Made by a program: the position numbers and the translations under genes. Shown here piece after piece: positions 26,424 to 35,900 of a stretch of DNA of 64,000 nucleotides (position 1 is its first letter; every line of letters starts with the position of its first letter). The notes beneath the pieces were generated by a model. That model ran no database searches and had not been told where the DNA came from. It worked only from the letters and a program-made list of their open reading frames with translations. The stretch comes from Herpetosiphon aurantiacus DSM 785. GTDB lineage: Bacteria; Chloroflexota; Chloroflexia; Chloroflexales; Herpetosiphonaceae. The stretch spans positions 3,549,199 through 3,613,198 of the forward strand of contig CP000875.1 of the NCBI GenBank assembly GCA_000018565.1. Direction: 5' to 3'.

Positions 26424-27047
26424 ATGCAACCATATACCGAGCATGATACCGAACGCGCTCGCCAAATTGAGGCCGCTCAAGCCAACTATCCAATCTATCC
26501 AACCAATCAACAAACGCCCAGCAATAAACTGTTACAACAACTAACCGCCCAGCGTGATTCACGCGGGATCGCGGCGATTGCCCTGATTGTGTTTGGGGTT
26601 TTATGGTTTCTAGCTCGTTTGATGGGTGGCGATAGCATTGCCTTTAATTTTGGGATCGATCCCGACGCATTTATCCCAAGCATGATTTTATTTACAATTG
26701 CCAGCTGTTTCTTCTTCTTTGCCTTTGCCAAGCGGCTGTTTGGGCTATTTATCCCCGCTAGCATTCTGACAGGATTGGCCGTGGGAATTCCCTTCGCCAA
26801 CCTGACCAATGGTATGTCGGTAGTGTGGGGGTTGGCCTTGGGCTTTGGGGCAATTGGCTTGCTGGGTAAGCCAATGTTTGGCACGAATGGCTTTTGGGGC
26901 TTTATTCCAGCTTCGATTTTGTTTGTGGTCGGAACGATCATTGCAATTGCCACCTTGCCAGGTCTGCTAAGTATTGGTATGGTATGGGTGCCGATAATGC
27001 TAATCGGGGCAGGTCTATACCTTGGGTGGGGCCGCAACCGGATCTAG
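26424..27047 (+). CDS. Multi-pass membrane protein of unknown function
   Basis: A 207-residue protein with an excellent AGGAGGA ribosome-binding site before ATG 26424. A polar N-terminal 50 residues (rich in Gln and Asn, with Y-P-I-Y-P) is followed by six hydrophobic segments in close succession. Gly/Phe-rich loops such as G-F-W-G-F-I-P-A-S-I and F-I-P-A-S-I-L recur, suggesting an internal duplication of a two- or three-helix unit. It resembles LiaF-type or DUF5668-like transmembrane regions, but I am not sure. A terminator follows directly. Confidence 0.65.
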   Translation: MQPYTEHDTERARQIEAAQANYPIYPTNQQTPSNKLLQQLTAQRDSRGIAAIALIVFGVLWFLARLMGGDSIAFNFGIDPDAFIPSMILFTIASCFFFFAFAKRLFGLFIPASILTGLAVGIPFANLTNGMSVVWGLALGFGAIGLLGKPMFGTNGFWGFIPASILFVVGTIIAIATLPGLLSIGMVWVPIMLIGAGLYLGWGRNRI

Positions 27048-27068
27048 TCAGACTCGGCAGTATTGAAC

Positions 27069-27105
27069 AACCACGGAGCCAATTCCTCGGCTTCGTGGTT
27101 TTTTT
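27069..27105 (+). terminator. Rho-independent terminator
   Basis: AACCACGGAGCC (27069-27080) pairs with GGCTTCGTGGTT (27089-27100) with one G-T pair and is followed by seven T. It closes the 26424-27047 transcript. Confidence 0.88.
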
Positions 27106-27159
27106 GTGGCCTCAAGCCTGCTATAGTAGCCCACTAGCTAGCTTAAGGAGTTCAATCTG

Positions 27160-27876
27160 ATGCAACAAGCACCAACCAAGCCACGTTGGCAACCTGATCT
27201 TTCCGAAACGACATTCAATGGTTTGCGGGCATTGCTCATTTCGAGTGCAGCCACCCTTGGCTTAATTGCAATCTTTTGGTGGCTGACCAGCTTGATCAAT
27301 CCTGAAATTAGCCAATTTGATCGGGCTGGCTTGGCTGGTGGTTTTTGGCTGCGCACGCAGTTGCCCTACCTCAACCCAATTTTTCACCTCGCGACATGGA
27401 TTGGGACACTGTATGGATTGGCCTTGCAAACATTAATTGTCGGCTATTGGCTCTATCGGCGTAAGCCAGCAGCATGGCGCAGTCGCTTGAGCTTAATTAT
27501 TTTGGCCCTGCTTGGCGCGGCCATTTGGATGACCTTGCTCAAACAGGGCTTTGCCCGGCCACGCCCGAGCATCTTCGAGCCAGCCTACCAGATTAGCACC
27601 TACAGTTTCCCCAGTGGCCATGCCATGGCCGCAGCAGCTTGGTATGGCAGTATGGCCATAGCGCTCAGTTACGGCCATACTCAATCACGGCGTTGGGGGA
27701 TTATTATTGGGTTGGCAGCCATGGCAGTGTTGATCGGCACATCGCGGGTTGTGTTCGCGGTGCATTATCCAACCGATATTAGTGCAGGATGGATTGGCGG
27801 AATCGCTTGGTTGGCCTGCTTGCGGGCAGTTTGGCATGGCATTAGTTGGCAACGCCAGCGCCGCCAATCGAATTAG
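27160..27876 (+). CDS. PAP2-superfamily membrane phosphatase
   Basis: A 238-residue integral membrane phosphatase of the type 2 phosphatidic acid phosphatase group. All three signature motifs are present: K-Q-G-F-A-R-P-R-P, P-S-G-H and S-R-V-V-F-A-V-H-Y-P-T-D. It has six hydrophobic segments with the active site facing outward. It probably dephosphorylates a lipid phosphate such as phosphatidate or undecaprenyl pyrophosphate. AAGGAG precedes ATG 27160. Its stop codon overlaps that of the convergent oxidoreductase gene by four bases. Confidence 0.92.
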   Translation: MQQAPTKPRWQPDLSETTFNGLRALLISSAATLGLIAIFWWLTSLINPEISQFDRAGLAGGFWLRTQLPYLNPIFHLATWIGTLYGLALQTLIVGYWLYRRKPAAWRSRLSLIILALLGAAIWMTLLKQGFARPRPSIFEPAYQISTYSFPSGHAMAAAAWYGSMAIALSYGHTQSRRWGIIIGLAAMAVLIGTSRVVFAVHYPTDISAGWIGGIAWLACLRAVWHGISWQRQRRQSN

Positions 27877-29441
27877 CCTAAAAGCTGTTTCGCCACGATA
27901 TAGCCAGAACCACCATTAATCCCATGGCCCGGCCATGTTGCTGCTCCCAGCATAAAAATATTCGGAACCAGCGTGCGATGGCTAGGTTGGGCGGGCAAAG
28001 GACTCAATAGATAGCTTTGGGCTAAATCATGTGCCCCACCGTAAGGATCTCCAGGCCCAAGATTGGGGCTGAATTGGGCTAAACTGGTTGGTGTAACCGT
28101 GTGTAAGCCGACAACACTCGATGGAATATTGGGAATATGGCGCTCAACAATTGCCAAAATGCGCTCAACAAAGCGCTGGGTTAAATCGCCAGTCCAAGTA
28201 CCATCGCCAACTGCGATCTGTCCGGCGGCATCGCCAATCGGGCGACATGGCACTTCAAGCACTTGGATTCGCATAATCGCTTTGCCTGCTGGCGCACGGG
28301 TTGGGTCAAGGTTGGTCGGGCAATCGACGGTAAACGTTGGATTGATTGGCAACAAACCTGCCATCGCTTGGGCCACGGCCAAGGTACATTGATTTAGGCC
28401 ATCGGTTAAATGCGGCTGACCAATTCGATTAAAACGCGCATCAGGCCAACGTGGCGGCTCACTCAACGCCAAATGAATTTGAACACAACCACGGCCATAG
28501 CGAAATTCTTTGGCTTGTTGCAGCACATGCTCCGGCTGCGGCGAATCGGCCAACAAACGCAAATACAATTGATCAGGATTGACCGAAGCGATCACATGTT
28601 CACGCACGCCAAAGGCTTCGCCAGTATTAGTATGCACTTCGCTGGCCTTGCCATTGCTCAGCACAATCCGCGTGGCGGCTGTTTGCGTGCGAATTACCCC
28701 ACCATGGTCGCTGATCAAACTACCCAAAGCGCGGGCTAATTGTTCGCTGCCACCTTCGGGAGTTGCCATGCCCGCGCCCATCGTCGCCAACACAATCAGA
28801 TAGACCCATAAACCGCTGCCAATTTCATCGGGAGTGCGGCCAAGGTGCATCACCCAAGGCGCAAGCATGGCCTGCATCACTGGCGATTGAAATGGGCTGA
28901 CCACATTTCGCGCTGTTTCAAACAACAATTTACTAAATGGCGAATAGCCAGTTTCGCTCCGCAGCAACCGTTGAATCATCGTTTGCGCCGTTGGCGATTG
29001 CAAATCCATCGAAAATAAGCCAAAAACATCTTCAACATAGGGGTTGAATGAAGCTAACATTTGACCAAGCACCGCGCCATCGCCTGTGGCTAAACGCTCA
29101 GCTTCGGCCAACGCCGCCTCGAAGGCTTGGGGCAAAATCGCCGTGCGCCCATCGCTAAACGAAACTCCAGTTGGAATATCGGTGTTGATGTAGCGCAAAC
29201 CACGCGCCGTCAAATCTGCGCCAAGGTCGGCATAGGCTTGGCTGGTGGTAAATAATGGGTGAGCCGAGGAATAGACGTCATGTTTGAAGCCAGGTAAGGT
29301 CAGTTCTTCCGTCCGTACCAAGCCGCCAATCCGATCGTTGTTTTCGAGCACCAACACCGATTTGCCTGCCCGCGCCAAGTAGGCCGCCGCGATCAGGGCA
29401 TTGTGTCCGCTGCCAATCACCACAACATCATAGCTGTCCAT
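27873..29441 (-). CDS. FAD-dependent oxidoreductase, CrtI / PYROXD2-like
   Basis: A 522-residue flavoprotein. ATG 29441 has AAGGAA close upstream; the longer frame has no site. The N-terminal D-V-V-V-I-G-S-G-H-N-A-L-I-A-A-A-Y-L binds FAD ADP, followed by V-L-V-L-E and I-G-G-L-V-R-T-E-E. The C-terminal N-I-F-M-L-G-A-A-T-W-P-G-H-G-I-N-G-G-S-G closes the FAD site. This G-S-G-H-N-A-L variant and the C-terminal W/H-P-G-G-G-I-like stretch are shared with phytoene desaturases and with PYROXD2-type proteins of unknown substrate. A role in carotenoid or isoprenoid chemistry is possible, but no other carotenoid gene is nearby. Confidence 0.85.
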   Translation of the reverse strand: MDSYDVVVIGSGHNALIAAAYLARAGKSVLVLENNDRIGGLVRTEELTLPGFKHDVYSSAHPLFTTSQAYADLGADLTARGLRYINTDIPTGVSFSDGRTAILPQAFEAALAEAERLATGDGAVLGQMLASFNPYVEDVFGLFSMDLQSPTAQTMIQRLLRSETGYSPFSKLLFETARNVVSPFQSPVMQAMLAPWVMHLGRTPDEIGSGLWVYLIVLATMGAGMATPEGGSEQLARALGSLISDHGGVIRTQTAATRIVLSNGKASEVHTNTGEAFGVREHVIASVNPDQLYLRLLADSPQPEHVLQQAKEFRYGRGCVQIHLALSEPPRWPDARFNRIGQPHLTDGLNQCTLAVAQAMAGLLPINPTFTVDCPTNLDPTRAPAGKAIMRIQVLEVPCRPIGDAAGQIAVGDGTWTGDLTQRFVERILAIVERHIPNIPSSVVGLHTVTPTSLAQFSPNLGPGDPYGGAHDLAQSYLLSPLPAQPSHRTLVPNIFMLGAATWPGHGINGGSGYIVAKQLLG

Positions 29442-29632
29442 AACGTTCCTTTCACACCACACATACACGGCAAGAAGGTCTTTGTATATAGCTATTCAAA
29501 CAGCAGTGTCAAGTAGCAGACAAATTTTGTAGCTGTTTTTGTAGCACTTGTGGCATTGCAGCAGCAACTCTTAATATGTTTTAATACTCTCACTGAAATA
29601 AGTCTGGTCTTTTCACCAAAGGAGCGACAACG

Positions 29633-31891
29633 ATGTTCTCGAATGTACGATTTTCTTCCCGTGGAGCATCACGCCTAGCTTTGTTAGCATGTTTGGTGCT
29701 CAGCCCAATGCTTTTGTTGGGCCAGCCTCAAAGCACATTTGCCGCCACCAACCTCGCGCTCGGCAAAACTGCCGTCGCCTCGACCAGTGAAAACGCTGAT
29801 TTTGGCGCAGCACTGGCACTCGATGGTAACGTGAATACCCGTTGGAGCAGCACGTTTGCCGACGGTCAATGGCTGCGCGTCGATCTTGGCAGCGTCCAAA
29901 GCTTCAATAATGTGGTGCTGCGCTGGGAAGCTGCTTACGCCAGCAGCTATCGCATTCAAACTTCAAACGATGCCAACACATGGACAACCATCCAAACCAT
30001 CACCAATAGCGATGGTAATGTTGACGATTTGAGCATCAGTGGCACAGGTCGCTATGTTCGCGTCGAAAGCATCACCCGCGCCACCCCCTATGGCATCTCG
30101 TTGTTTGAATTTGAAGTCTATGGCAATGCTGGCAGCAGCAATATTGCCTTGAACAAAACGACCAGCGCCTCAAGCAGCGAAAATGCTGCAACGACCGCCA
30201 ATTTTGCCGTTGATGGCAATGTGAATACTCGTTGGAGCAGCACATTTGCCGATGGTCAATGGCTGCGCGTCGATTTTGGCAGCGTCCAAAGTTTCAATCG
30301 AGTGGTCTTACGCTGGGAAGCTGCCTACGCCACCAGCTATCGGGTGCAAACCTCGAACGATGCTAACAGCTGGACGACCATCCAAACCGTCACGAATAGC
30401 GATGGCAATGTTGACGATTTAAGCATCAGCGGTAGTGGCCGCTATGTTCGGATCGAAAGCGTTACTCGCGCCACGCAGTATGGCATTTCGTTGTTCGAGT
30501 TGGAAGTGTATAGCGGCAGCATCCAACCAACGGTGCAGCCAACCACCCAACCAACCACTCAACCGACGGTACAGCCAACCGCCCAACCAACTACTATTCC
30601 GGGCAACTGTACAACTTCAACCAATATTGCCTTGAACAAACCAGCCTATGCCTGGTTCTACGAATCGAAAACCTCAAGCCCAGCCCAAGCCGTCGATGGC
30701 AATGCCACGACCACTCGCTGGAGCCATCTCTGGTATCCAAGCGGCCCAGCCAATGCTTGGTTGTATGTTGATTTAGGCTCAACTAATGCCACAATCAACC
30801 GCGTGCGCATCTTGTGGGAATCAGCCTACGCCGCCGATTACCAAATTCAAGTCTCGAATGATCGCAGCAACTGGTCGAACATACGCAGCGTGGTTGGCAA
30901 CACCCAAACCACCAACGACTACAATCTCACGCCAATTACTGGGCGCTACCTGCGAATCAACATGACCAAAAAGGGCACTGAATATGGCTACTCCATTTGG
31001 GAATTAGAAGTGTATGGCTGTAATGCAGGCAACCCCAGCTATGATCCCGCGCCAACCCCATTGACTGGCAATTTCAGCCGCGTTTGGGTTGAAAACTTCG
31101 ATGGCACCAGCCTGAACATGAACAACTGGGCCTATGATAACGATGTTCATGTCAATGGTGAACAACAACAATACACCAGCAACAACGTCGCCGTCAGCGG
31201 TGGCACCTTGAAAATCACCGCCCGCAAAGAAACCGCCAACGGCTATCCTTTCACCTCGGGCCGGATCTTTGGCCTAGGTCGTCAGAGCTTCTTATATGGC
31301 AAAATGGTTGCCCGCATGAAGATGCCAGTTGGTGAAGGCTACTGGCCAGCCTTCTGGATGATGGGCGCAAATATCAATGAAGTTGGCTGGCCTGGCAACG
31401 GTGAGCTGGATATTATGGAAAATATCGGCTATGGCAACTGGACTTCAGGGGCACTTCACGGCCCAGGCTACTGGGGAGCAGGCTCGGCAGGCGGCTTAGT
31501 CAACTTGCCAGCAGGCCAAACCACCGGCGCTTGGCATACCTACGCCGTCGAATGGGACCCAACCTATATCAAATGGTTCGTCGATGATCGTGAAATTCTG
31601 AGCTTCACTCGCGCCCAAATCATCGCCGATTATGGCCAATGGACGTATAACAATCCCAAGTTCTTTATCTTGAATTTGGCCTTGGGCGGCGAATATCCCG
31701 CTGGCTACAACGGCTGTACTGGCAATCCATTGCCAGCAGGCTGTGCCTACTTTGGAGTCAAGCAATCAACCGTCGATAGCATTGTGGCTGGTAATGGCTT
31801 GCTCGAAGTTGATTACGTTGAAGTATGGCAAAAACCAGCTGCAACAACCCAAGGTGCTCAATATTTGCCTTTGGCGCAACAAGAAAACTAA
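29633..31891 (+). CDS. Secreted GH16 beta-glucanase with three discoidin (F5/8C) domains
   Basis: A 752-residue extracellular enzyme; AAAGGAG precedes ATG 29633. A signal peptide ends near residue 38 (F-A-A). Three discoidin/CBM32-type domains lie at about 40-165, 170-290 and 325-462; each starts N-[L/I]-A-L-[G/N]-K and ends G-x-x-x-[Y/F]-E-L-E-V-Y-G. A Gln/Pro/Thr linker (about 297-320) separates domains 2 and 3. Residues about 480-735 are the GH16 domain with catalytic E591-L-D593-I-M-E596. The likely substrate is a beta-1,3 or mixed-linked glucan such as laminarin or fungal/yeast wall glucan. The chain ends in A-Q-Y-L-P-L-A-Q-Q-E-N, a tail shared with neighbours. Confidence 0.93.
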   Translation: MFSNVRFSSRGASRLALLACLVLSPMLLLGQPQSTFAATNLALGKTAVASTSENADFGAALALDGNVNTRWSSTFADGQWLRVDLGSVQSFNNVVLRWEAAYASSYRIQTSNDANTWTTIQTITNSDGNVDDLSISGTGRYVRVESITRATPYGISLFEFEVYGNAGSSNIALNKTTSASSSENAATTANFAVDGNVNTRWSSTFADGQWLRVDFGSVQSFNRVVLRWEAAYATSYRVQTSNDANSWTTIQTVTNSDGNVDDLSISGSGRYVRIESVTRATQYGISLFELEVYSGSIQPTVQPTTQPTTQPTVQPTAQPTTIPGNCTTSTNIALNKPAYAWFYESKTSSPAQAVDGNATTTRWSHLWYPSGPANAWLYVDLGSTNATINRVRILWESAYAADYQIQVSNDRSNWSNIRSVVGNTQTTNDYNLTPITGRYLRINMTKKGTEYGYSIWELEVYGCNAGNPSYDPAPTPLTGNFSRVWVENFDGTSLNMNNWAYDNDVHVNGEQQQYTSNNVAVSGGTLKITARKETANGYPFTSGRIFGLGRQSFLYGKMVARMKMPVGEGYWPAFWMMGANINEVGWPGNGELDIMENIGYGNWTSGALHGPGYWGAGSAGGLVNLPAGQTTGAWHTYAVEWDPTYIKWFVDDREILSFTRAQIIADYGQWTYNNPKFFILNLALGGEYPAGYNGCTGNPLPAGCAYFGVKQSTVDSIVAGNGLLEVDYVEVWQKPAATTQGAQYLPLAQQEN
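29755..30515 (+). repeat. Tandem duplication of discoidin domains 1 and 2
   Basis: The segment from about 29820 to 30120 recurs at about 30210 to 30510 with long identical blocks (for example around GTTGGAGCAGCAC and TTGACGATTT). The duplication is more recent than the split from domain 3, which is clearly diverged. Confidence 0.75.
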
Positions 31892-31912
31892 CCAACTGAT
31901 CGTTCGATCAGC

Positions 31913-31946
31913 AACCCGACGGATGCATTAGTGCATTCGTCGGGTT
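31913..31946 (+). terminator. Hairpin after the GH16 gene
   Basis: AACCCGACGGATGCA (31913-31927) pairs with TGCATTCGTCGGGTT (31932-31946) over 15 bp with one G-T pair and a four-base loop. The following sequence is only weakly T-rich, so termination strength is uncertain. A smaller hairpin (TGATCG-TT-CGATCA) stands just before it at 31898-31911. Confidence 0.65.
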
Positions 31947-31983
31947 ATAGTTTAAGTGGCAAATCCTATCAAGGAGCAAATTC

Positions 31984-32349
31984 ATGTCCACAGTTATCAA
32001 TCTCGTCGAGAAATTTGGCCATTTCAACGATTATTGTAACCCCCGAGTTGTCGGCGAACTCAACGGTCAGCAGGTCAAGCTAGTCAAACTTCAAGGGGCT
32101 TTCGAGTGGCATCATCATGAGCATGAGGATGAATTATTTTTCGTGGTACAAGGCCGTTTGCGCATGCAGTTACGTGATGGAGACCAAGTGCTCAACCCAG
32201 GCGAAATGATCATTGTTCCGCGTTGCGTAGAGCATTGTCCGGTTGCCGAAACCAAGGAAGTTTGGTTGATGTTGTTTGAGCCAGCCACCACCCTTAACAC
32301 TGGCAACCTACAAAATGAGCGCACTCGCACGGAGCTAGAACACATTTAA
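31984..32349 (+). CDS. Cupin domain protein
   Basis: A 121-residue single-domain cupin; AAGGAG precedes ATG 31984. Motif 1 is H-H-H-E-H-E-D-E-L-F-F-V-V-Q-G (residues about 41-55) and motif 2 is P-G-E-M-I-I-V-P-R-C-V-E-H-C. Together they supply the usual His/Glu metal site. Small cupins of this form act as isomerases, dioxygenases or sugar-binding proteins; the role here is unknown. A strong shared hairpin separates it from the convergent membrane-protein gene. Confidence 0.88.
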   Translation: MSTVINLVEKFGHFNDYCNPRVVGELNGQQVKLVKLQGAFEWHHHEHEDELFFVVQGRLRMQLRDGDQVLNPGEMIIVPRCVEHCPVAETKEVWLMLFEPATTLNTGNLQNERTRTELEHI

Positions 32350-32352
32350 TAG

Positions 32353-32391
32353 GATCAGCCGCTCAGAATAGTAAACCCTGAGCGGCTGATC
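32353..32391. terminator. Bidirectional hairpin between convergent genes
   Basis: GATCAGCCGCTCAG (32353-32366) and CTGAGCGGCTGATC (32378-32391) are perfect 14-bp arms with an 11-base loop. It lies between the cupin gene (plus) and the membrane-protein gene (minus). Confidence 0.75.
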
Positions 32392-32398
32392 ACATTGA

Positions 32399-32800
32399 TT
32401 AAATTGAGCCGCTCACATAGGCTTGGCCAATAGTGAAAGTCATCAGCACAAACAAAAATGAGCCAACCGTGACTAGTGCGGCAAAACGGGTTTTGATCTG
32501 TGGCCGCGCAATTGGAATCCAGTAGAACAACGAGCAAAAGAAGAGTGGAGCTAATCCACCAACATAATGGATATACAACTGCACAACCCCTAAGCCCTGA
32601 TCAAGCAGCTTGATGCCCAATAGTGCTTGCAGCATAATCACCAGTTGCATGCTAATAATCGCCAAATTTGCCCAACGATTAAGCTGTTTGCCCTTCCAAG
32701 CCAACCAACAGACATAGCCCATCGTCAAAATACTGACCGTTACCACCAGCATCCCCATGTTCAGGTGGACAGTCGGCGAAAGGAACAAGCGATCGATCAC
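32399..32800 (-). CDS. Four-helix membrane protein of unknown function
   Basis: A 133-residue protein with GTG start at 32800 and AGGAGG six bases upstream. Four hydrophobic segments lie at about 12-33, 45-62, 75-95 and 105-128. Single histidines fall near the starts of helix 1 (L-S-P-T-V-H-L) and helix 3 (Y-I-H-Y-V-G-G), so a heme-binding role is conceivable but unproven. A Fur-box-like dyad just upstream (32822-32836) suggests metal control. Confidence 0.7.
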   Translation of the reverse strand: MIDRLFLSPTVHLNMGMLVVTVSILTMGYVCWLAWKGKQLNRWANLAIISMQLVIMLQALLGIKLLDQGLGVVQLYIHYVGGLAPLFFCSLFYWIPIARPQIKTRFAALVTVGSFLFVLMTFTIGQAYVSGSI

Positions 32801-32821
32801 GAAGACCTCCTAAATAGATTC

Positions 32822-32836
32822 TGAGAACCATTCTCA
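32822..32836 (-). promoter_or_regulatory. Fur-box-like dyad
   Basis: TGAGAA-CCA-TTCTCA is a perfect 6-3-6 dyad, close in form to the GAGAAT/ATTCTC half-sites of Fur-family operators. It lies about ten bases before the Shine-Dalgarno site of the gene starting at 32800, a position suited to repression. No Fur gene is in the window. Confidence 0.4.
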
Positions 32837-32871
32837 CCGCAATCCAAACTGTATCATAAAAAGCTGGCTTA

Positions 32872-32911
32872 ATAAAAAAACTGCCCTGTTCGTTGAATGA
32901 ACAGGGCAGTT
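32872..32911 (-). terminator. Rho-independent terminator of the TSP3-repeat gene
   Basis: AACTGCCCTGTTC (32879-32891) pairs perfectly with GAACAGGGCAGTT (32899-32911). On the minus strand the stem is followed by a run of T, 15 bases after the stop codon at 32926. Confidence 0.92.
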
Positions 32912-32925
32912 GCAATTTAGGAGAG

Positions 32926-35900
32926 TTATTCGCCTTTCATTGCCATTGGTAAGAAAATCTTGTTTTGGGTTGGCTGAACCGTACTTGTAGCCGTCGCGGT
33001 TGGTGTTAGCGTTGGCGTTAGGGTCGCCGTTGCCGTTGCCGTCGCGGTCGCTGTGGCCGTAGCAATCGCAGTCGCAGTGACCGTCGGAATTGGTGTATTC
33101 GTTACGGTTGCAATCGCAGTTGCTGTCGCGGTTGCAATTGCTGTCGCCGTCGCTGTTGGCACATTGGTTGCCGTTGCCGTTGGCACATTGGTTGCCGTTG
33201 CCGTTGGCACATTGGTTGCCGTTGGTTCTGGCGTGTTGGTCGCTGTTGGCGTTGGCACATCGGTTGCCGTCGCGGTCGGAACATCAGTCGCCGTCGCCGT
33301 TGGCACGTCAGTCGCCGTCGCCGTTGGCACATCGGTCGCCGTCGCCGTTGGCACATCCGTTGCCGTCGCCGTTGGCACATCCGTTGCCGTCGCCGTTGGC
33401 ACGTCAGTCGCCGTCGGCTCCGGCGTATTCGTCATGGTTGGTTCGGGTGTATTGGTCGCCGTTGCCGTTGGCACATCGGTTGCCGTCGCCGTTGGCACGT
33501 CAGTCGCCGTCGGCTCTGGCGTATTCGTCATGGTTGGTTCGGGTGTATTGGTCGCCGTTGCCGTTGGCACATCCGTTGCCGTTGCAGTCGGGACATCGGT
33601 CGCTGTTGCAGTCGGGACATCGGTCGCTGTTGCAGTCGGGACATCGGTCGCTGTTGGTTCTGGCGTGTTGGTTGCGGTCGGTTCTGGCGTATTCGTCAGG
33701 GTTGGTTCGGGTGTATTGGTTGCTGCAGGAGCATCAAACACGATTGGGCTAGTACCATTAGCAAACTCGGTTGCGTTATCGTAGCTATCACCATCAGGGT
33801 TACCACTAGCACCATCATCACCAACTGAACTCAATGGATCTAAGCCATAATTTACTTCCCAGCCATCCGGCAAGCTGTCGTTATCACTATCGCTATCATT
33901 TGGATTGGTGTTGTTGGCAAATTCACCAGCATTACTCAAACCATCGTTATCAGGGTCGCCAGCGGCTCCATCATCACCAACTGAGCTCAATGGATCAAGG
34001 CTGTTGACAACTTCCCAACCATCGGGCAAGCCATCATTATCACTATCACTATCATTTGGATCAGTTCCAGCTGCGGCTTCCTGGCCATCGTTCAAACCGT
34101 CGTTATCACTGTCGGCATCTTGAGGATCGGTGTTGTTGGCAAATTCAGTAGCGTTGGTCGAACCATCACTATCAGGATCGCCAGCGGCTCCATTATTACC
34201 AACACTGCTCAATGGGTCGAGGCTGTTGGCAACTTCCCAACCATCGGGCAAGCCATCATTATCGCTATCACTGTCATTCGGATTTGTTCCAGCAGCGGCT
34301 TCCTGGCCATCGTTCAAACCGTCGTTATCGCTGTCGGCATCTTGGGGATTCGTGCCATTTTGATATTCTTGTAAGTTGGTCGAGCCATCATTGTCAGGAT
34401 CACCATTGGCTCCATTGCCTTCGGTTGTACTGGTTGGATTAAGATTATTGCTGATTTCCCAGCCATCAGGCAAGCCATCACCATCGGTATCAGCATTATT
34501 GGGGTTGGTTCCCAAACCAGCCTCTTGACCATCAGTCAGGCCATCGTTATCGCTATCAGCATCGTTGGGATCAGTGCCATTTTGATATTCTTGCAAGTTG
34601 GTCGAGCCATCGTTATCAGGGTCGCCAGCGGCTCCATCATCACCAACACTACTCAATGGATCGAGGCTGTTGACGACTTCCCAACCATCGGGCAAACCAT
34701 CGTTATCGCTATCACTATCATTCGGATTTGTGCCCGCGCTAATTTCAGCACCATCGTTCAGGCCATCGTTATCGCTGTCAGAATCCTGGGGATTGGTATT
34801 GTTGGCAAATTCAGCGCTATTATCCAAACCATCATTATCTGGATCACCAGCAGCATCGTTTGGATTTAGCGGATCAAGCCCGTTGCTCACTTCCCAACCA
34901 TCTGGCAAGCCATCATTATCAGTATCGCTGTCGTTTGGATTCGTACCAGCAGCGGCTTCTTGACCATCATTCAAGCCGTCATTATCGCTGTCGGTATCGT
35001 TCGGATTAGTGCTGTTGGCGAATTCAGCGGCGTTGTTTGAACCGTCATTATCAGGATCACCTGTTGCGCCATCATCACCAACACTGCTCAATGGGTCAAG
35101 GCTGTTGGCGACTTCCCATGCATCAGGCAAGCCATCATTATCAGTATCGCTGTCATTTGGATCAGTTCCGGCAGCGGCTTCTTGACCATCATTCAAGCCG
35201 TCATTATCGCTGTCGGCATCGTTTGGATCAGTATTGCTAGCAAATTCAGCGGCATTGTTTGAACCGTCATTATCAGGATCGCCTGCGGCTCCATCATCAC
35301 CAACGCTGCTCAATGGGTCAAGGCTGTTGGCTACTTCCCAACCATCGGGCAAACCATCGTTATCGCTGTCGGCATCATTTGGATCAGTTCCGGCAGCGGC
35401 TTCTGGACCATCGTTCAAGCCATCGTTATCGCTGTCGGCATCATTTGGATTGGTGCCTGCGGCAAACTCAGCGGCGTTGTTTGAGCCATCACCATCAGGA
35501 TCGCCAGCGGCTCCATCATCACCAACGCTGCTCAATGGGTCAAGGCCGTTGGCTACTTCCCAGCCATCGGGCAAGCCATCATTATCAGTATCACTGTCGT
35601 TTGGATCAGTTCCAGCAGCGGTTTCTTGACCATCATTCAAGCCGTCATTATCGCTGTCGGCATCGTTTGGATCAGTATTGCTAGCAAATTCAGCGGCATT
35701 GTTTGAACCGTCATTATCAGGATCGCCTGCGGCTCCATCATCACCAACACTACTCAATGGGTCAAGGCTGTTGGCTACTTCCCAACCATCGGGCAAACCA
35801 TCGTTATCGCTGTCACTGTCATTTGGATCAGTTCCGGCAGCGGCTTCTTGACCATCGTTCAAGCCGTCATTATCGCTGTCGGCATCATGAGGGTTGGTGC

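Noticed and set aside
33053-33784. Long plus-strand open frames opposite the TSP3 gene (up to 243 codons), and further ones up to 36649
   Set aside because: They mirror the repetitive minus-strand coding sequence, encode only V-A-V-A-V-G-T-S type repeats and have no start signals.
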